The notes: generated by a model not told the origin, from the sequence alone. 64,000 bases of DNA from Euleptes europaea (GCF_029931775.1 NC_079318.1:78651614-78715613), one strand, 5' to 3'; shown: positions 8,721 through 20,159, counted from the stretch's first letter. A program made the numbers and translations.

Positions 8721-11700
8721 TCAGCAGTCCACGCCGTCACTCTCGTACCAACCCGTGGTACTATCAGTGCCAAAGTATCTGTCTCCAAAGTTGCCTAACA
8801 GGAGAGAAAGGCACGTTTCTTACCAACATGACAGCAGAAACAGGAGGCTCTGCCCTTCCCAAGAAAATTCTAGACATTAAACCAGTTGCTCAAGCAGTGG
8901 TAAATCCTTAGCTAGACATTAAACCAGTTTCTCAAGCAGTGGCAAATCCTTGGGGAGGGACTGTGGCTCAGTGGTAGAGCACCTGCTTGGCATGCAGAAG
9001 GTCCCAGGTTCAATCCCAGGCATCTCCAGTTAAAGGGACCAGGCAAGTAGGTGATGTGAAAGTCCCCTGCCTGAGACCCTGGAGAGCCGCTGCCGGTCTG
9101 AGTAAACAATACTGATGGACCAAGGGTCTGAAGGTGGATTCTACACCACAGTTCCTTGTTCTGAAAGACCGATTGCCGACCCACGTATTTTCAACCCCCT
9201 CTCCTCTGTTAAAAGGGAGACCAGAGCATGAGAAACTGCTTCTTTGAGGCATGCTCCTAATCTGCAAGGCTCCTTCTTGGTGGGAAAACCATGCTACAGG
9301 TGTGACAACATTCTTTGAGGCATGCTCCTTATCTGCAAGGCTCCTTCTTGGTGGGAAAACCATGCTGCAGGTGTGACAACAACCCAAATGAGATATGGCT
9401 TCAGAGGACCAGAACCCTGTCAGGGCCAGCTCCCACTTACCAATGCCAGGGATAATGTGGAACTCCTCGTTGACGCTCTTGTCCACTGCCGTGGTAATGA
9501 TACGTACACGGGGGAAGGCATAGGCCACTGAATGGACCCCCATCTCAGCCATCAGCAGTGAAAGGAGGAAGATCTTGTCCTCTTGCACGTCATGGTCCTG
9601 TGGCATATTTATTTACAATATTTATAAACCCCAGCCTTGCTCCTGATCCAAGCTGGGGGACAACAATGCAATATACAAATTGTGTGTTAAAAAAATTAAC
9701 ACCGATCGTCAATAACCAGTAATTTAAAGAAACAAGTCAAGCAACATATTCATCTATGAGCTCCCCAGCACACTCTCTGCCGATTACAGGTTGGGGCTGT
9801 GGGGGAGAGCCTCTTAATACCCCAGCATCTCCAGCGCAAAAGGAGAAGGAGGGGCCGTGGCTCAGCGGTAGAGCATCCGCTTGGCATGCAGAAGGTCCCA
9901 GGTTCAATCCCCGGCATCTCCAGTTAAAGGGACCAGGCAAGTAGGTGACGTGAAAGACCTCTACCTGAGACTCTGGAGAACCACTGACGGTCTGAGTAGA
10001 CAATACTGACTTTGATGGACCGAGGGTCTCATTCAGTATAAGGAAGCTTCATGTGTGTACAGGAGAGAAAGCTATTGGAAACGGCTATATCTAGTGTGCA
10101 AAGGAATGAGAAGAAGACCCTGCAGGAGCGGGCAAGCAAACACCTAGATAGGATAGTAAGGTTAGGGACTTTTCCATCCTTTTCTGTGTGACCTCTTGCC
10201 TGTCCTCAGACTGATATTCTTAGGGCAATTTCCTCCTCCTCCTCAAAAACACTTCTCTTCCTGTTCCCAGATAGTTAGGCAGCTAGAGGTTGCCTCTGTC
10301 TCTACGCTTTAGTATGTATTATGTAGTACCTTTAATAAACATTTACATTTATCCTGAATCAGAGTGGGGAATTTTTCTGGTTGACTTGCACTCTTCCAAC
10401 AAAAGCCGGGCATCTAACAAAAGCCACACATCTCCCCAAACTGATTCCTGAATACACACACCCTGAAGGTTCCAGGCCCTAACCCGCAGACGGGAGACCC
10501 ATAGCCCCAACGCCACGACATTGGTATTGATGAAAGTCCTTGGGTCCTGACCCTCAACCTACAAGGCACATGTGTCTGTTTGTGTCTCCAGACCCAGTTG
10601 CCATCCCGACACGCATGCCCCTCTGTGGGTCTCCGCATTACACGTCGGGGGGTCTTCACTTACAAGCAGCACCCGCACGGCCATCATGGCAGCAGCCCCT
10701 GTGGACACAGTGCTGTCCATCAAGATGACGTAATCCTCACTGATCTCCTTGGGCAGCCGGAGGTAGTGCAGCTGGAAAGAGGACAAGGGGCCCATGGTCA
10801 GCCAGCCCATCCCATCCCACATTTCCCACTTTCCCTCCCCCAGTGTTGGGTCTCCCCCTGACCCCCATCCCACTCTCCACCTCAGGTTCCCCTGTGTCAT
10901 GGTTGGTCTGGATGAGGATCTTGCCCAAGCGGATGTCTTTGCAGACGGCTGTGAGGGCTTGCTCCATGGTCTCGCCTGCGCGCAGGATGGAGACGCCGGT
11001 GATCTGGAGGGGAGAAAGCAGCAGGCCCTGAGACTTGGCTGGGTAGCCCAACTTAGTCCCTGTGCAAACCCCCGTCAATCAACACCCTCCTCCTAAACTC
11101 TTTTATATATATCCATTTAGTATAAAATTGCCCAAAGCTGTGTACGGCTCGTTAAAAACAAACAACCCTTTGACACGGAAACACAATAAAACTGATTCAA
11201 TCAACTCTGAAATTTCAAACTGAGATCCAGTGTATTAGAATGCCAGCCTAGGATCTGGGAGACCCAGGTCTGAATCTTCACTCTGCCCTGCACGCTTGCT
11301 GGGCGACCTTGAGCCAGTCCCCCTCTTAGCTTAACCAACCTCACAGGGTTGTTGTGAGGATAATATAGAGGAGGAGAGAACAGTGTCATAAGCTGCTCTG
11401 AATTCTCACTAGAGAGAAAAGTGTGCTGTGTAATTGTCTGGCTCAGCACGGCAGCTTCCCATTTTCCTAGTCTCCCCAAAAAATCATGTTCCTTCTTCAG
11501 CCCTCTGAACCTTTGGACCCTGCAGGAGGGAGGAGAGAAGAGCGGCTCACCCGCTGCCTGTGGAAACGTTTCCCCTCGTAGACAGTCCCCTGCGGTGTTT
11601 CCACGGTCACTGGCTGCAAAAACCAAGACAGACGGCAATAGGCTTGGGGAAAGAGAAAGGAGGCAGAGGAAGTGCTGCCACCAGCACAAGGCCAGTGGTC

Positions 11701-14700
11701 CATGCGCAGCATCGGGACCACACAGAATAGTTAGTAGTCCCCCCCACTGGGATAACAAAGGAAGAGAGATGAAGGATGCAGTACCTTGAGTGGCAGGAAG
11801 GAGAGGGCGTGCTCTATCAGCAGGCGCATAAGACGCTTGGAGTAGAAGATGAACTCATCCCTGGTGGTATCTTTGTTCCTATGGAGTAAGGAGGAAAAAA
11901 GTGGGCGATTCCCATTTTCCAGCCATAGAAGATATTCTGGAATGAGGCATGCTGATTTCTACCTTAACCTGCCCTAAATTGGCAGTCTACGGGCCAAGGG
12001 GACCTCCCTAGCGGTTATTCTAACTTCCTGCGGGCAAGAAAGAAGGACCAGGGCTGCAGCACACCCAGTACCTGATGATGGTGTGCATCCCACGGACTTG
12101 CGGCGTGCTCTCCAGGACGCTCAGCGTTTTTGGCAACGGCTGTCCCTGGTGGGCTGAGGCCAAGGCTGCTCTGTGCAGGAAGAGAAGAGTGCGTGGGTCA
12201 TGCAAAAGAGAGGGAGTTCCAGATGCAGGACTCCCTCCATTGCCCCCTTCTGAAGGATCCAGGAGAGCCTGCAGACTGCATGAACATTTGTGCCTCAGTG
12301 GGACTCCTCTGCCACCCCATCTGTGAAGGTCCTGGGCCCCTCCCATCATTGACAGCCCAAATTCCCTCTCTGCACAAAGGGGCAAAGGCACAGATGTTCA
12401 GGGTCATGAAAAGAGGACCGCCTCTCACAGACAGGACAGGGGAGGCCACCCTCTTTCCGGGACAGAAGGCTGAGCAGGAGGAAAGGGATGGTTGTCTGCT
12501 GTGCTGCAGTACTGCATCAGGAGGTGGCATCTTGTGCCAGGCTAATCTGGGCACAAGCAAGCAAGCCATTATCCATACTGATGTCAAACAATGAGGGTTT
12601 AAACATGTAATTCTCCCCTCCCCACCCCAAACTTCAATGCCTGGAAACAGCAGGAAGACATCTGCTGGCTCACCCACCCCAACCCCAACAAGCCCCACAC
12701 AAAGGGAGGGAGGGGCAGGGCATCAGGGAACAGCCAAAGGAGACCAAGTGTCCTCACATATGCCAGCGTAGCTTCCTCTGGTGAAGATGCCAAGGCCCAG
12801 CAGGGATGGAAGAGAGATAGACAGACAGATAGACAGAGGGCATTAGGAGGGGGCAAAATGGCAGCAGCTTCCTGCCACACACACGGGGTGGGAGGGGGGG
12901 AGCAGAAGGAGGGATCTGCCCCACAGTACCAAAAGGGGGGGGAGCAGCTGGGACCTCAAAGCTTCGCTGCCGTAACAGTAACAGCAGCTGCACCCCTTCT
13001 CTCTCCATCCCACCCACCATTGGGCAAAACAGAGCAGATGCTGCCTCATATAGGCATGCACCTTTCAGAGACCCCATTGGAAGCCAAGGGGGCTGGATAC
13101 ATCTGGAAGAGGGGAAGGTGGTTAGGAAGCTACTGCCGAGACCAATAAATTCCATCCAACGCAGCCCCCAAGCGGCAGAAACAGACAGGGCGACACACCA
13201 CGACCTCCCCTGCCCCCTTGCCAAGTCTTGGGATGGCCGAGGTGACACATCTCAGACCTGCAAAGCGAGCCCCGCTGGCTTGGGGGGGGGGGGGGCAGAG
13301 CTCCCCAGTCACCAAACAGAGCACATGTTACAAGCAGGGGTGCCGAATGCGTTTGGAGAAATTCATGGAGGTTTGGGAGCAGTGCCTGGGGAGGATGGAA
13401 TCTGGGGAAGGGAGGGAGCTTAGCAGGGATGCGATGCCATAGAGTCTGCCCTCCAAAGCTGCCAAGTTGTCCAGGGGAACTGATCTCTATGGTCTGGAGA
13501 TCAGCTGCAATTCTGGACGAACTGCGGGCCCCACAAAGGAAGCCAGCAAGCAGTCAGCTTTTTGTGCCCCCCCCCCTCTAGAACAACCCAGAGTGCAGGA
13601 GGCTCCCTACGTTCCCCTCACCACCTCCAGGTCCTTCTCCCCAGCTGGCTCTTGAACGCACCAGAAGACTCCCACTACTACCCAGCTGCTCTCCCACTGG
13701 CTGGCTTGCTGTGCGGCAGGGAAAGGCACAGGGATGGGGGTGAGGCAGGACGGGGGAGGGGAGGGGAAGAGGAAGGGGGTCTAGTTCTGCTCCTTCAGGG
13801 CCGCCATCATACCTGACCATGATTTCACGCTGGGCATCGGCAGTAGGAGCCCACATCAGAAGGCAGCAAAGCCATTACCAGGTGGGGGGAGGGGGGAGAG
13901 AAACACAGAACAGCCCGTCACTGCACACAGCAAGCTCTGCCCCATGACCTGGCTCAGGATACTAGTCTCACTGGTACCCCACCCTCCATCCCCTCCACTG
14001 CTCATTCATTCAGGGATGGCTACAGTGCGATGGGGCCGGTGGGGGGGGGGGCAGACTGGGAGGAGCCGCAGTTACGTGAGCCTGGCATGAGATCTGCAGG
14101 GGCCTCACACGTTTGTTGAATGGGGTTTGGGGGGAGGCTGGCAAAGGTGGGAATGGAAGGGAATAGATCCTGGACTGGGATCTCAAGCAAAGGGTGGGAG
14201 GCACTGGGAAGGTGTGACATGAAGAGTGACAGTGAGGGGCTGCAGCACTGGAGGTGAGGGGAAATGGCTGTCTCCTCCCCACCCCCGAGTCCCCTCCCCC
14301 AATGTCCTTACCTTCTCCAGCTGGCTGTGCACATGCTGAACGATCAAGTCCAGAGCAACAAAGTTCTCTCCACCTGAAAAAGTAGTGGCAAAAGGAGGGG
14401 AGATTATTGTTTTCTGAATCCCGTGGTGGGAGGAGATTAAGGTGTCTGGTCCTCCTCCTCTGGGAACACAGAACTGCAGATGGGACAGCCACAGTGGTGG
14501 CGTGGTTAGAGCGTGAGACGAGGATCTAGGGAAAAGTCAGCTTCAAATCCCTGTCCTGCCATGGAAGCTCAGAGGATTACCTTGGACCAGCAATTTTCTC
14601 ACACCCTAACCTACCTCATGCCCTGACCTGGATAACCCAGGCTACTCTGATCTTTTCAGATCACAGAAGCTAAGCAAGGTCAGCCCTGGTGAGACTACCA

Positions 14701-17700
14701 GGATGGGAGACTACCAAGGAAGTCCAGAGTTGCTATGCAGAGGTAGGCAATGGCAAACCTCCTTGGTTCATTTGTTGCCTTGAAAACTCTATAGGATTGC
14801 CATAAATCGGCTACAACTCGACAGCAAGAAACAAATAAACAACCCTACCTCACATTTGTGAGAATAGAAAGGAGGAGGGGGAAACAATGTTTTAAACAAC
14901 TTTGGGTCAAAGCACTTCATTCAGTGACCTTATCTCAGCCTGTTCTAATAACTACCTTATATGATAAGGCCAGTATATTTCACACTGCAAGTGGGAGTGG
15001 CCAAGAGGGTTTAAACAAAAAGAAACAGAGGGGGTTACCGCACTTGTATTCCCAGCGATGTATTAAGAGTTTGAAAACGTTATAAAAAATACTGTTCGCA
15101 CTTTGTTTGGCCCCTTTAGCTGTGAAGACGTCTTCCAACCATTTTTTAGCTGTGGCATCCAAAAACCATTTTAAAGTGCTGGTTTTTATAACATTTTCAA
15201 ACTCTTAATACATCGCTGGGAATACAAAGTGCGGTAACCCCCAGAGTATCTCTAAGTACACAGCCAAGGTAAACCTTGAACTAGCATCATCCCAGCTCAT
15301 TCTCAACCCCTATGCTCAGCACAGTTTAAATGAACTGTGTCCCCAAATTCACCCATTTACAGAGTACTTAAATATTTCTTGAGCATTCATCAAATATTAT
15401 ACATTTGGATTTGACTTCAATGAAGCCATCTCCAGAAGGTTCTTTGGAGAGGTGGCATAGAAATTCACTAAGTGAAAAAACACAATCATAAGTGGCATGC
15501 AAGATATTGATATTTTGTAAGTATTTTGTCGCCACATTAACATTTAAAAAGCACTGGTGTTCTTTCCCCCAATATGTGAAATGCAGTCGATATGCAGCCT
15601 TAGATGTTTGGAGATGTTCCAGTTTAGTTTTAACCCAAACTCAGAATGAACCATGTGAAAAAGTCTCCAGCAAAAAAATCAAAGGTACCAGCAGAGTGAT
15701 CAACTCCAGCTGAGTACAGAAATCTACCAGGCTATAAAGGAACAAGCCTCCTAGTTGGATATCCAAATGAAACAAGCAAATGCCACACCCAACAGGAGCC
15801 GAAGCCAACATACTCCCTTTCATTAAAAGGTAAAGGTCCCCTGTGTGAGCACCGGGTCATTCCTGACCCATGGGGTGACGTCACATCCCGACGTTTACTA
15901 GGCAGACTTTTGTTTATGGGGTGGTTTGCCAGTGCCTTCCCCAGTCATCTTCCCTTTACCCCCAGCAACCTGAAACCAACGTCCGTCGGGATTGAACTCA
16001 GGTCATGAGCAGAGCTTGGACTGCAGTACTGCAGCTTACCACTCTGAGCCACGGGGCTCCTTTCTTTCATTAGCAGCTGCCAAATTCTTCCCCAACGCCA
16101 GTTCCTCCCATGATGAGAGGTTGTCAAGCATGCACCAACTCTCCCCCCCCCCATCACACTCCAAACAAGCTCCCCTCCTCACCCCGGGGTACAACGATGT
16201 CTGCTGCCTGCATAGTGGGTTCAATGTATTGCTCGAAGGACGGTTTCACAAATTTGCTGTACTGCTTGATGACGCCCACCACGTCCCGCCCGCGCTCCAT
16301 GATGTCCCGCTTCAGCCGCCGTACCAGTCGGATGTCCGAGTCCGTATCCACAAACACCTTCATGTCCAGGAGCTGGAGGAGCCACAGGTTAAGATGAGAA
16401 CTACAGGCTGGGGAGCTGGGGTGGAAGGCCTCCCCCAATCTTGCTAGTCCAAGAACAGGCATCTGAGAGACCAGCCACCTGAACCATGACAGACTGCCCC
16501 CCCAGCCCCCCATGTTTCCACTCTTTAGCCCAGGACAGTACCTGAAGAAGCTCCTTATTGGCAAAGGACAGGATCCCTTCAAAGACAATGACATTGGCCC
16601 CATAGATAGTTTTCTGCAGAGAGAGGAAATGTCAAGGCTCAAGCAGAGGAGGGGGATGTCTCTCAGGCTCCTCAAGGGCAAACAGTCCAAATGGACCCCG
16701 TTCTTTGGCTACAGGGCAGCATCTCATTAGCTACACTTCCCTGACTCTCAAAGAAAGACACACAGCTTAATGTCAACCTATCAAGGGTTAAAGGTCCAAC
16801 AAAGAAGCCACTCTCTGTGAAGATCTCATTTGGGAATACAAATGTCCTGACCCACAGGGCTCTGACCCACTGGAGAGGCAAGACAGTCTCAGATAACAGA
16901 ATCCTGAAAGCCTGAGCTTTTGTTTTAACAAAGAAAGCAAGTTTCTCCCCTTGCAGGTGCAATGAAATTACTTTTTAAAGCAGAGGCAGTCTCTGCTAAC
17001 CATTTTGAATTAGAAGGTTGGATTCCCCCCACCAGCATCAATCACACCAAACCTCAGTCCCCAGAGACCCACTGCATCTATTCCTCTTTTAAAAAACATC
17101 TGCAGTGCTATCAGTGAGCCTGGCACGGTATAAATAGAGCCCACTTTACATTTTCATTGGCTGCTTTTAATGTCCTACTTCCCAGCACAAGCCTTCCATG
17201 TCGGACAATTTAAAATAAGATTTTGCATATTAGTAAAGGCTAGATTGAAAAGGGTGGGCCTTCTAAGAAGCCATTCCCTTCACTTCAATGGCTCAACAAA
17301 ACCCAACTCCAAGTGTTCTCCACAAACACTTCTAGGCCTTTTGATTTAGGCAAGTATTTTATAGCCAAGGTCCAAACAGTTGTAGCAAGAACAACTTTTT
17401 AATACACACATTTAAGTGTTTCTTCTACCAATTGCACCTCATTGTTGATTCCTCCTTGAGTCTAGGTGACTGAGGTACACCTAAACTCTTCTTTTCCCTA
17501 CTTTTTGTGAGCTCAAACATCCACTTCCCCCAAACCATGTAGCCATATAAATATTCAAATAAGAAATTTTCACAAGTTACACATTTAAAACAGGTCTAGT
17601 CATGACCTAAGGACCCAGTTTTGGTGGCCACGTCAATACTCACAGCAAGGTACCTAAGAGACAGAGAGATCCCTCTTTCTAGCCCCTACCCTTACATACC

Positions 17701-19803
17701 CACTCCTTGCGCCGACTGTGTGTGATGAAATCATATACAGGAACTTTAACACTCTTTCCCTCTTTGAGTTTCCTTAAGACACTGATCAGCAGGTCAAAGT
17801 CAAAGGCGTCAGGGTGGTCAAAATTGTACTTGTTACAGGCAGCCTGCTGCTGCTGCTCCTTGTTCAGCACCTAGGATAGCACCACAGGCAAGGTGGTCAG
17901 AAAAGCAAAACTGGGGAACTAGGGATTAGTTGGGATGGCCTTAGCTCTAGAAGGCTGAGCCAAAAGGCTGCATCAAAGCCACCCACCTTGTAAAAGCTGT
18001 CCATAGAGAGAAGCACCACCCAAGGCACATCCAAAGCTTCGATGATTTTATTGGCAACTGTGGTCTTGCCTGATGCACTTCCACCACACAAGCCTACAAA
18101 CAGAGCAGAGGGGAAGAGACCATCATAAAGTAGCTTATAAATCTGGAGCCTTCAGTTGATGGGGAACAATGAGGAGTGAGCCCTCTCAAGAGGTTAAACT
18201 GGAAGGATCAGAGTATTGGGAGCCACTATCAGAGAGACACCAGGACAGATCAATGTGCAGAACAGTTCTGAGAGTCAGTCTCTTCACAGCCAAAAACCCG
18301 AGTCCACCTAAAAGAAATAGGGACTCACAATCCAAGAACACAGCAAAGCGGCAATGAAGGGTAAAGAAGAAGGGAGAATGGGATGCTTATTCACTCTAAG
18401 AACCCCACACCCTATAGACAAAGTTAGAGAGGTTCCTCAGTGGAACAGACTTCTTCGGGTGGAGGTGGGCTCTCCTTCCCTGGTGGTTTTTAAGAGGTTA
18501 GATGTCCATCTGTCAGCAATGCTGATTCTACGACCTTGAGCAGATGATGAGAGGGAGGGCATCTTGGCCATCTTCTGGGCATGGAGTAAGGATCACTGGG
18601 GGTGTGGGGGGGAGGTTGTTGTGAATTTCCTGCATTGTGCAGGGGGTTGGACTAGATGACCCTGGTGGTCCCTTCCCACTCTATGATTTTAAAGATGCAT
18701 AAAAAAAATCAATGATGATTACAAAATGGAGGGAGAATCCTTTAGTCTTTCTGTCTGACCCATCTTGTGTCCTCTCTAGCACGTTCCTTATTCTGTGTCT
18801 CCATCGCTGCCCAAGCCTTTCCCTTCTCTCATCAGTAGAACAAACTGCTAGCAATCAAGCCCCATCAATGCTGTGCTGCCCTGAACGACAAGTGTGGATG
18901 CTGATTCCACACCAGATGCCAACAAAATCCCAACAGACGCTTTAGAATCAGCCAGCCAGAATCAAAGGTCTAGTCAACATCCGGTATTTTAGTTTGTCTT
19001 ATACGGAGAGAGAACTACAGTCGCCAGTAAAGGAAAAAATGGACAAGAGGAGGTCTGGGATCCAGCACGTGGGGTCCAGAGGAGAAGCATCAGGACAAGG
19101 GCACAAAGAGAAAGCCAGTGATCTAGCTAGCTGTGGGAGGACCAGCAAATCAAGGCAGAGTCCCCAGTCACTCAAGAATGCTGGAGAGACTCGAGGGCCG
19201 GCTTCGAGCTTCCTTACCGATCACAAAGGCCTCCTTGAAAGGTGTGCCCGTCTCATTGTACCAGGGGGGCCGCCCTGCCGTGTAGATGGTCCGCTTGCTG
19301 GTCCTGAGCAGTGGTGGTTCCGTCTTTGACTGGCTTGTGGTCCTTTTCCGTGGGGAAAGCGAGGGGGTGAGGGGCAGGCAGGAGAGGAGAGTATCCAGCG
19401 AGTCATCCCTCCTCCCGCTGTGTAGGAGAAAGGGAGGGAGAGAAACCCATTAGAGAGAAGGGAGATCGCCCGCAGTTCTCTTCCACCCTACCGTTCCAGA
19501 CCGGGGCGGGCCCTTCGTTTTACAAAGGGGCCGGCCGGCCGGCCTGGCTCCCTCCTCCCTTCGCGTCCGCGCTTCAATATGTCTGAGGAGCCTCTGACCA
19601 CATGCAGAGCGATGTTTTCCCGCCGCCACCCGCATCAGGAAGGCAGCGGGCCTTGCCGGAGCAACCAAGGGGAACTCCAGTCCCGCCACTTACAGCGAAC
19701 GGCGCCCCTTTTGCCTCCTCGCCCAGCCCCCCCAACCCAACCCCCTCCCCGGACTTGACCTGCCACGCCGCGCCTCCTCAGCAGCGCCGCCCGGAGCCGC
19801 CAT
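8721..19803 (-). CDS. UCKL1: Uridine-cytidine kinase-like protein (UCKL1 family), complete, 15 coding exons
   Basis: Coding exons in transcript order are 19760-19803, 19218-19417, 17987-18093, 17700-17870, 16542-16613, 16183-16372, 14312-14373, 13813-13829, 12072-12170, 11785-11878, 11551-11613, 10881-11003, 10664-10771, 9441-9597 and 8721-8794. All have GT-AG borders and phases that agree, giving 1581 nt and 526 aa with no internal stop. An uridine kinase domain carries the P-loop GGSASGKT (residues 85-92) and the DSFYK and [11 protein letters not shown] segments. A C-terminal uracil-phosphoribosyltransferase-like domain (about 290-510) includes RAGETME and [10 protein letters not shown]. 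Family members phosphorylate uridine or cytidine in pyrimidine salvage, though the catalytic activity of UCKL1 itself is less certain. The C-terminus ([13 protein letters not shown]) differs from remembered human UCKL1, and the neighbours are those of human 2p23.3, so this may be a UCKL1 ohnolog rather than UCKL1 itself. Confidence 0.93.
8871..8952 (+). repeat. 42-bp tandem duplication
   Basis: TAGACATTAAACCAGTT...CAAGCAGTGG occurs at 8871 and again at 8913 with a few differences, just upstream of a SINE in the last intron of the UCKL1-like gene. Confidence 0.75.
8953..9130 (+). repeat. tRNA-derived SINE (GTGGCTCAGTGG type)
   Basis: The tRNA-like head GACTGTGGCTCAGTGGTAGA with B box GGTTCAATCCC is followed by the family body ATCTCCAGTTAAAGGGACCA and GACCCTGGAGAGCCGCTGCC. 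The body and missing 3' end pairing show it is a SINE, not a tRNA gene. Confidence 0.8.
9241..9380 (+). repeat. 71-bp tandem duplication
   Basis: TCTTTGAGGCATGCTCC...GGTGTGACAACA occurs twice in a row with period 71 and about two differences, within the last intron of the UCKL1-like gene. Confidence 0.85.
9848..10056 (+). repeat. tRNA-derived SINE (GTGGCTCAGTGG type), nearly full length
   Basis: GGGGCCGTGGCTCAGCGGTA opens the element and it runs to GTCTCATTCAGTATAAGGAA and GCTTCATGTG. It is the same family as 8953-9130 and 29733-29915. Confidence 0.85.
10130..10410. mobile_element. Possible solo LTR-like fossil
   Basis: A promoter-like and AATAAA-bearing block (CTTTAATAAACATTTAC) resembles the style of the block at 34578-34850. 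The boundaries and family are not established, and it may be an unrelated repeat. Confidence 0.25.
11225..11400 (+). repeat. tRNA-derived SINE fragment
   Basis: It carries GGATCTGGGAGACCCAGGTC, a B-box-like GAATCTTCACTCTGCC and the CCTCACAGGGTTGTTGTGAG body, and lies in an intron of the UCKL1-like gene. Confidence 0.65.
13336..13530. mobile_element. Degraded hAT-like MITE (TAGGGTTGCCA family)
   Basis: GCCATAGAGTCTGCCCTCCAAAG and CCAGGGGAACTGATCTCTAT are core pieces of the family. The ends are eroded. Confidence 0.5.
14495..14612 (+). repeat. tRNA-derived SINE fragment
   Basis: GGTGGCGTGGTTAGAGCGTG is followed by TTCAAATCCCTGTCCTGCCA, related to the GGTGTAGTGG SINE family. A 5S SINE follows directly. 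Confidence 0.5.
14619..14830 (+). repeat. 5S rRNA-derived SINE, intact-looking
   Basis: CCCTGACCTGGATAACCCAG, AGATCACAGAAGCTAAGCAA, GGCAATGGCAAACCTCC and ATCGGCTACAACTCGACAGC occur in order. The AGAAGCTAAGC and GATGGGAGAC parts match the internal promoter region of 5S rRNA. Confidence 0.85.
15031..15241. mobile_element. Palindromic GGGGTTACCG element with 5-bp target duplication
   Basis: The ends GGGGTTACCGCACTTGTATT and AATACAAAGTGCGGTAACCC plus C are inverted copies extending inward about 60 bases. CAGAG is present on both sides (15026-15030 and 15242-15246). It has no coding capacity. A second copy lies at 55818-56081. I cannot assign the superfamily. Confidence 0.8.
15828..16065 (-). repeat. 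tRNA-derived SINE (GGAGCCCCGTGGCTCAGAG type)
   Basis: On the minus strand it begins with a tRNA-like head ending at 16065. The body, read on the plus strand, has GGGTCATTCCTGACCCATGG and GGTGGTTTGCCAGTGCCTTC. A fuller copy is at 59268-59555. Confidence 0.8.
16618..17690. other. Intron of the UCKL1-like gene, no recognised repeat
   Basis: About 1.1 kb between the exons at 16542-16613 and 17700-17870. I see no exon or known repeat in it. Confidence 0.4.
18430..18700 (+). mobile_element. CR1 LINE 3' end
   Basis: CAGTGGAACAGACTTCTTCG, then the 3' end GTGAATTTCCTGCATTGTGC and GGGTTGGACTAGATGACCCT and ACTCTATGATTTT. Related ends are at 20054 and 45700. Confidence 0.85.
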
Positions 19804-19970
19804 CTTGGCCGCACTCCCGCCACTCCTCCACCTGCAGCCGCGGAGCCTGCCGGGAAGGAGGAGGGACCCGGGGTGGTGCGCGCGCCTCCAGGCACTCAGC
19901 CCGGCTCAGAGAAGAAACTACAGTTCCCGACGGGCACCGCGGCAGTCTGTCCGCCGGCTCTTTTTCGCTC
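19490..19970 (-). promoter_or_regulatory. CpG-rich promoter of the UCKL1-like gene
   Basis: A G+C and CpG-rich block surrounds the first coding exon. The start codon is inside AAGATGGCGG (19797-19806), a YY1-like element typical of TATA-less housekeeping promoters. Transcription probably begins between about 19810 and 19960. Confidence 0.6.
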
Positions 19971-20053
19971 GTTGGAGATGCGGCCTGACGGCGGGCACCT
20001 CCTGCATCTCATTCCCCACCCCACTCAGCTGGGAGTGGCCATAAAGACATCTG

Positions 20054-20145
20054 TGCGGGGGGAGGTAGTTGTGAATTTCCTGCATTGTGCAGGGGGTTGG
20101 ACTAGATGACCCTGGTGATCCCTTCCAACTCTATGATTCTATGCC
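20054..20145 (+). mobile_element. CR1 LINE 3' end, short
   Basis: GTGAATTTCCTGCATTGTGC through ACTCTATGATTCTATG, strongly 5'-truncated. Confidence 0.85.
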
Positions 20146-20159
20146 TGCTCAGTTTATAA

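Noticed and set aside
8953-10056. tRNA-like heads with A and B boxes
   Set aside because: Each continues into a shared SINE body and recurs in several copies, so they are SINEs rather than tRNA genes.
12198-13248. Long minus-strand frames (166 and 164 codons) in the UCKL1-like gene
   Set aside because: They cross splice sites of the proven exon chain and translate to low-complexity Ser/Leu/Pro-rich sequence without homology.
14619-14830. 5S rRNA-like sequence
   Set aside because: Only the internal promoter-like part matches 5S, and it is followed by a SINE body. It is not a 5S gene.
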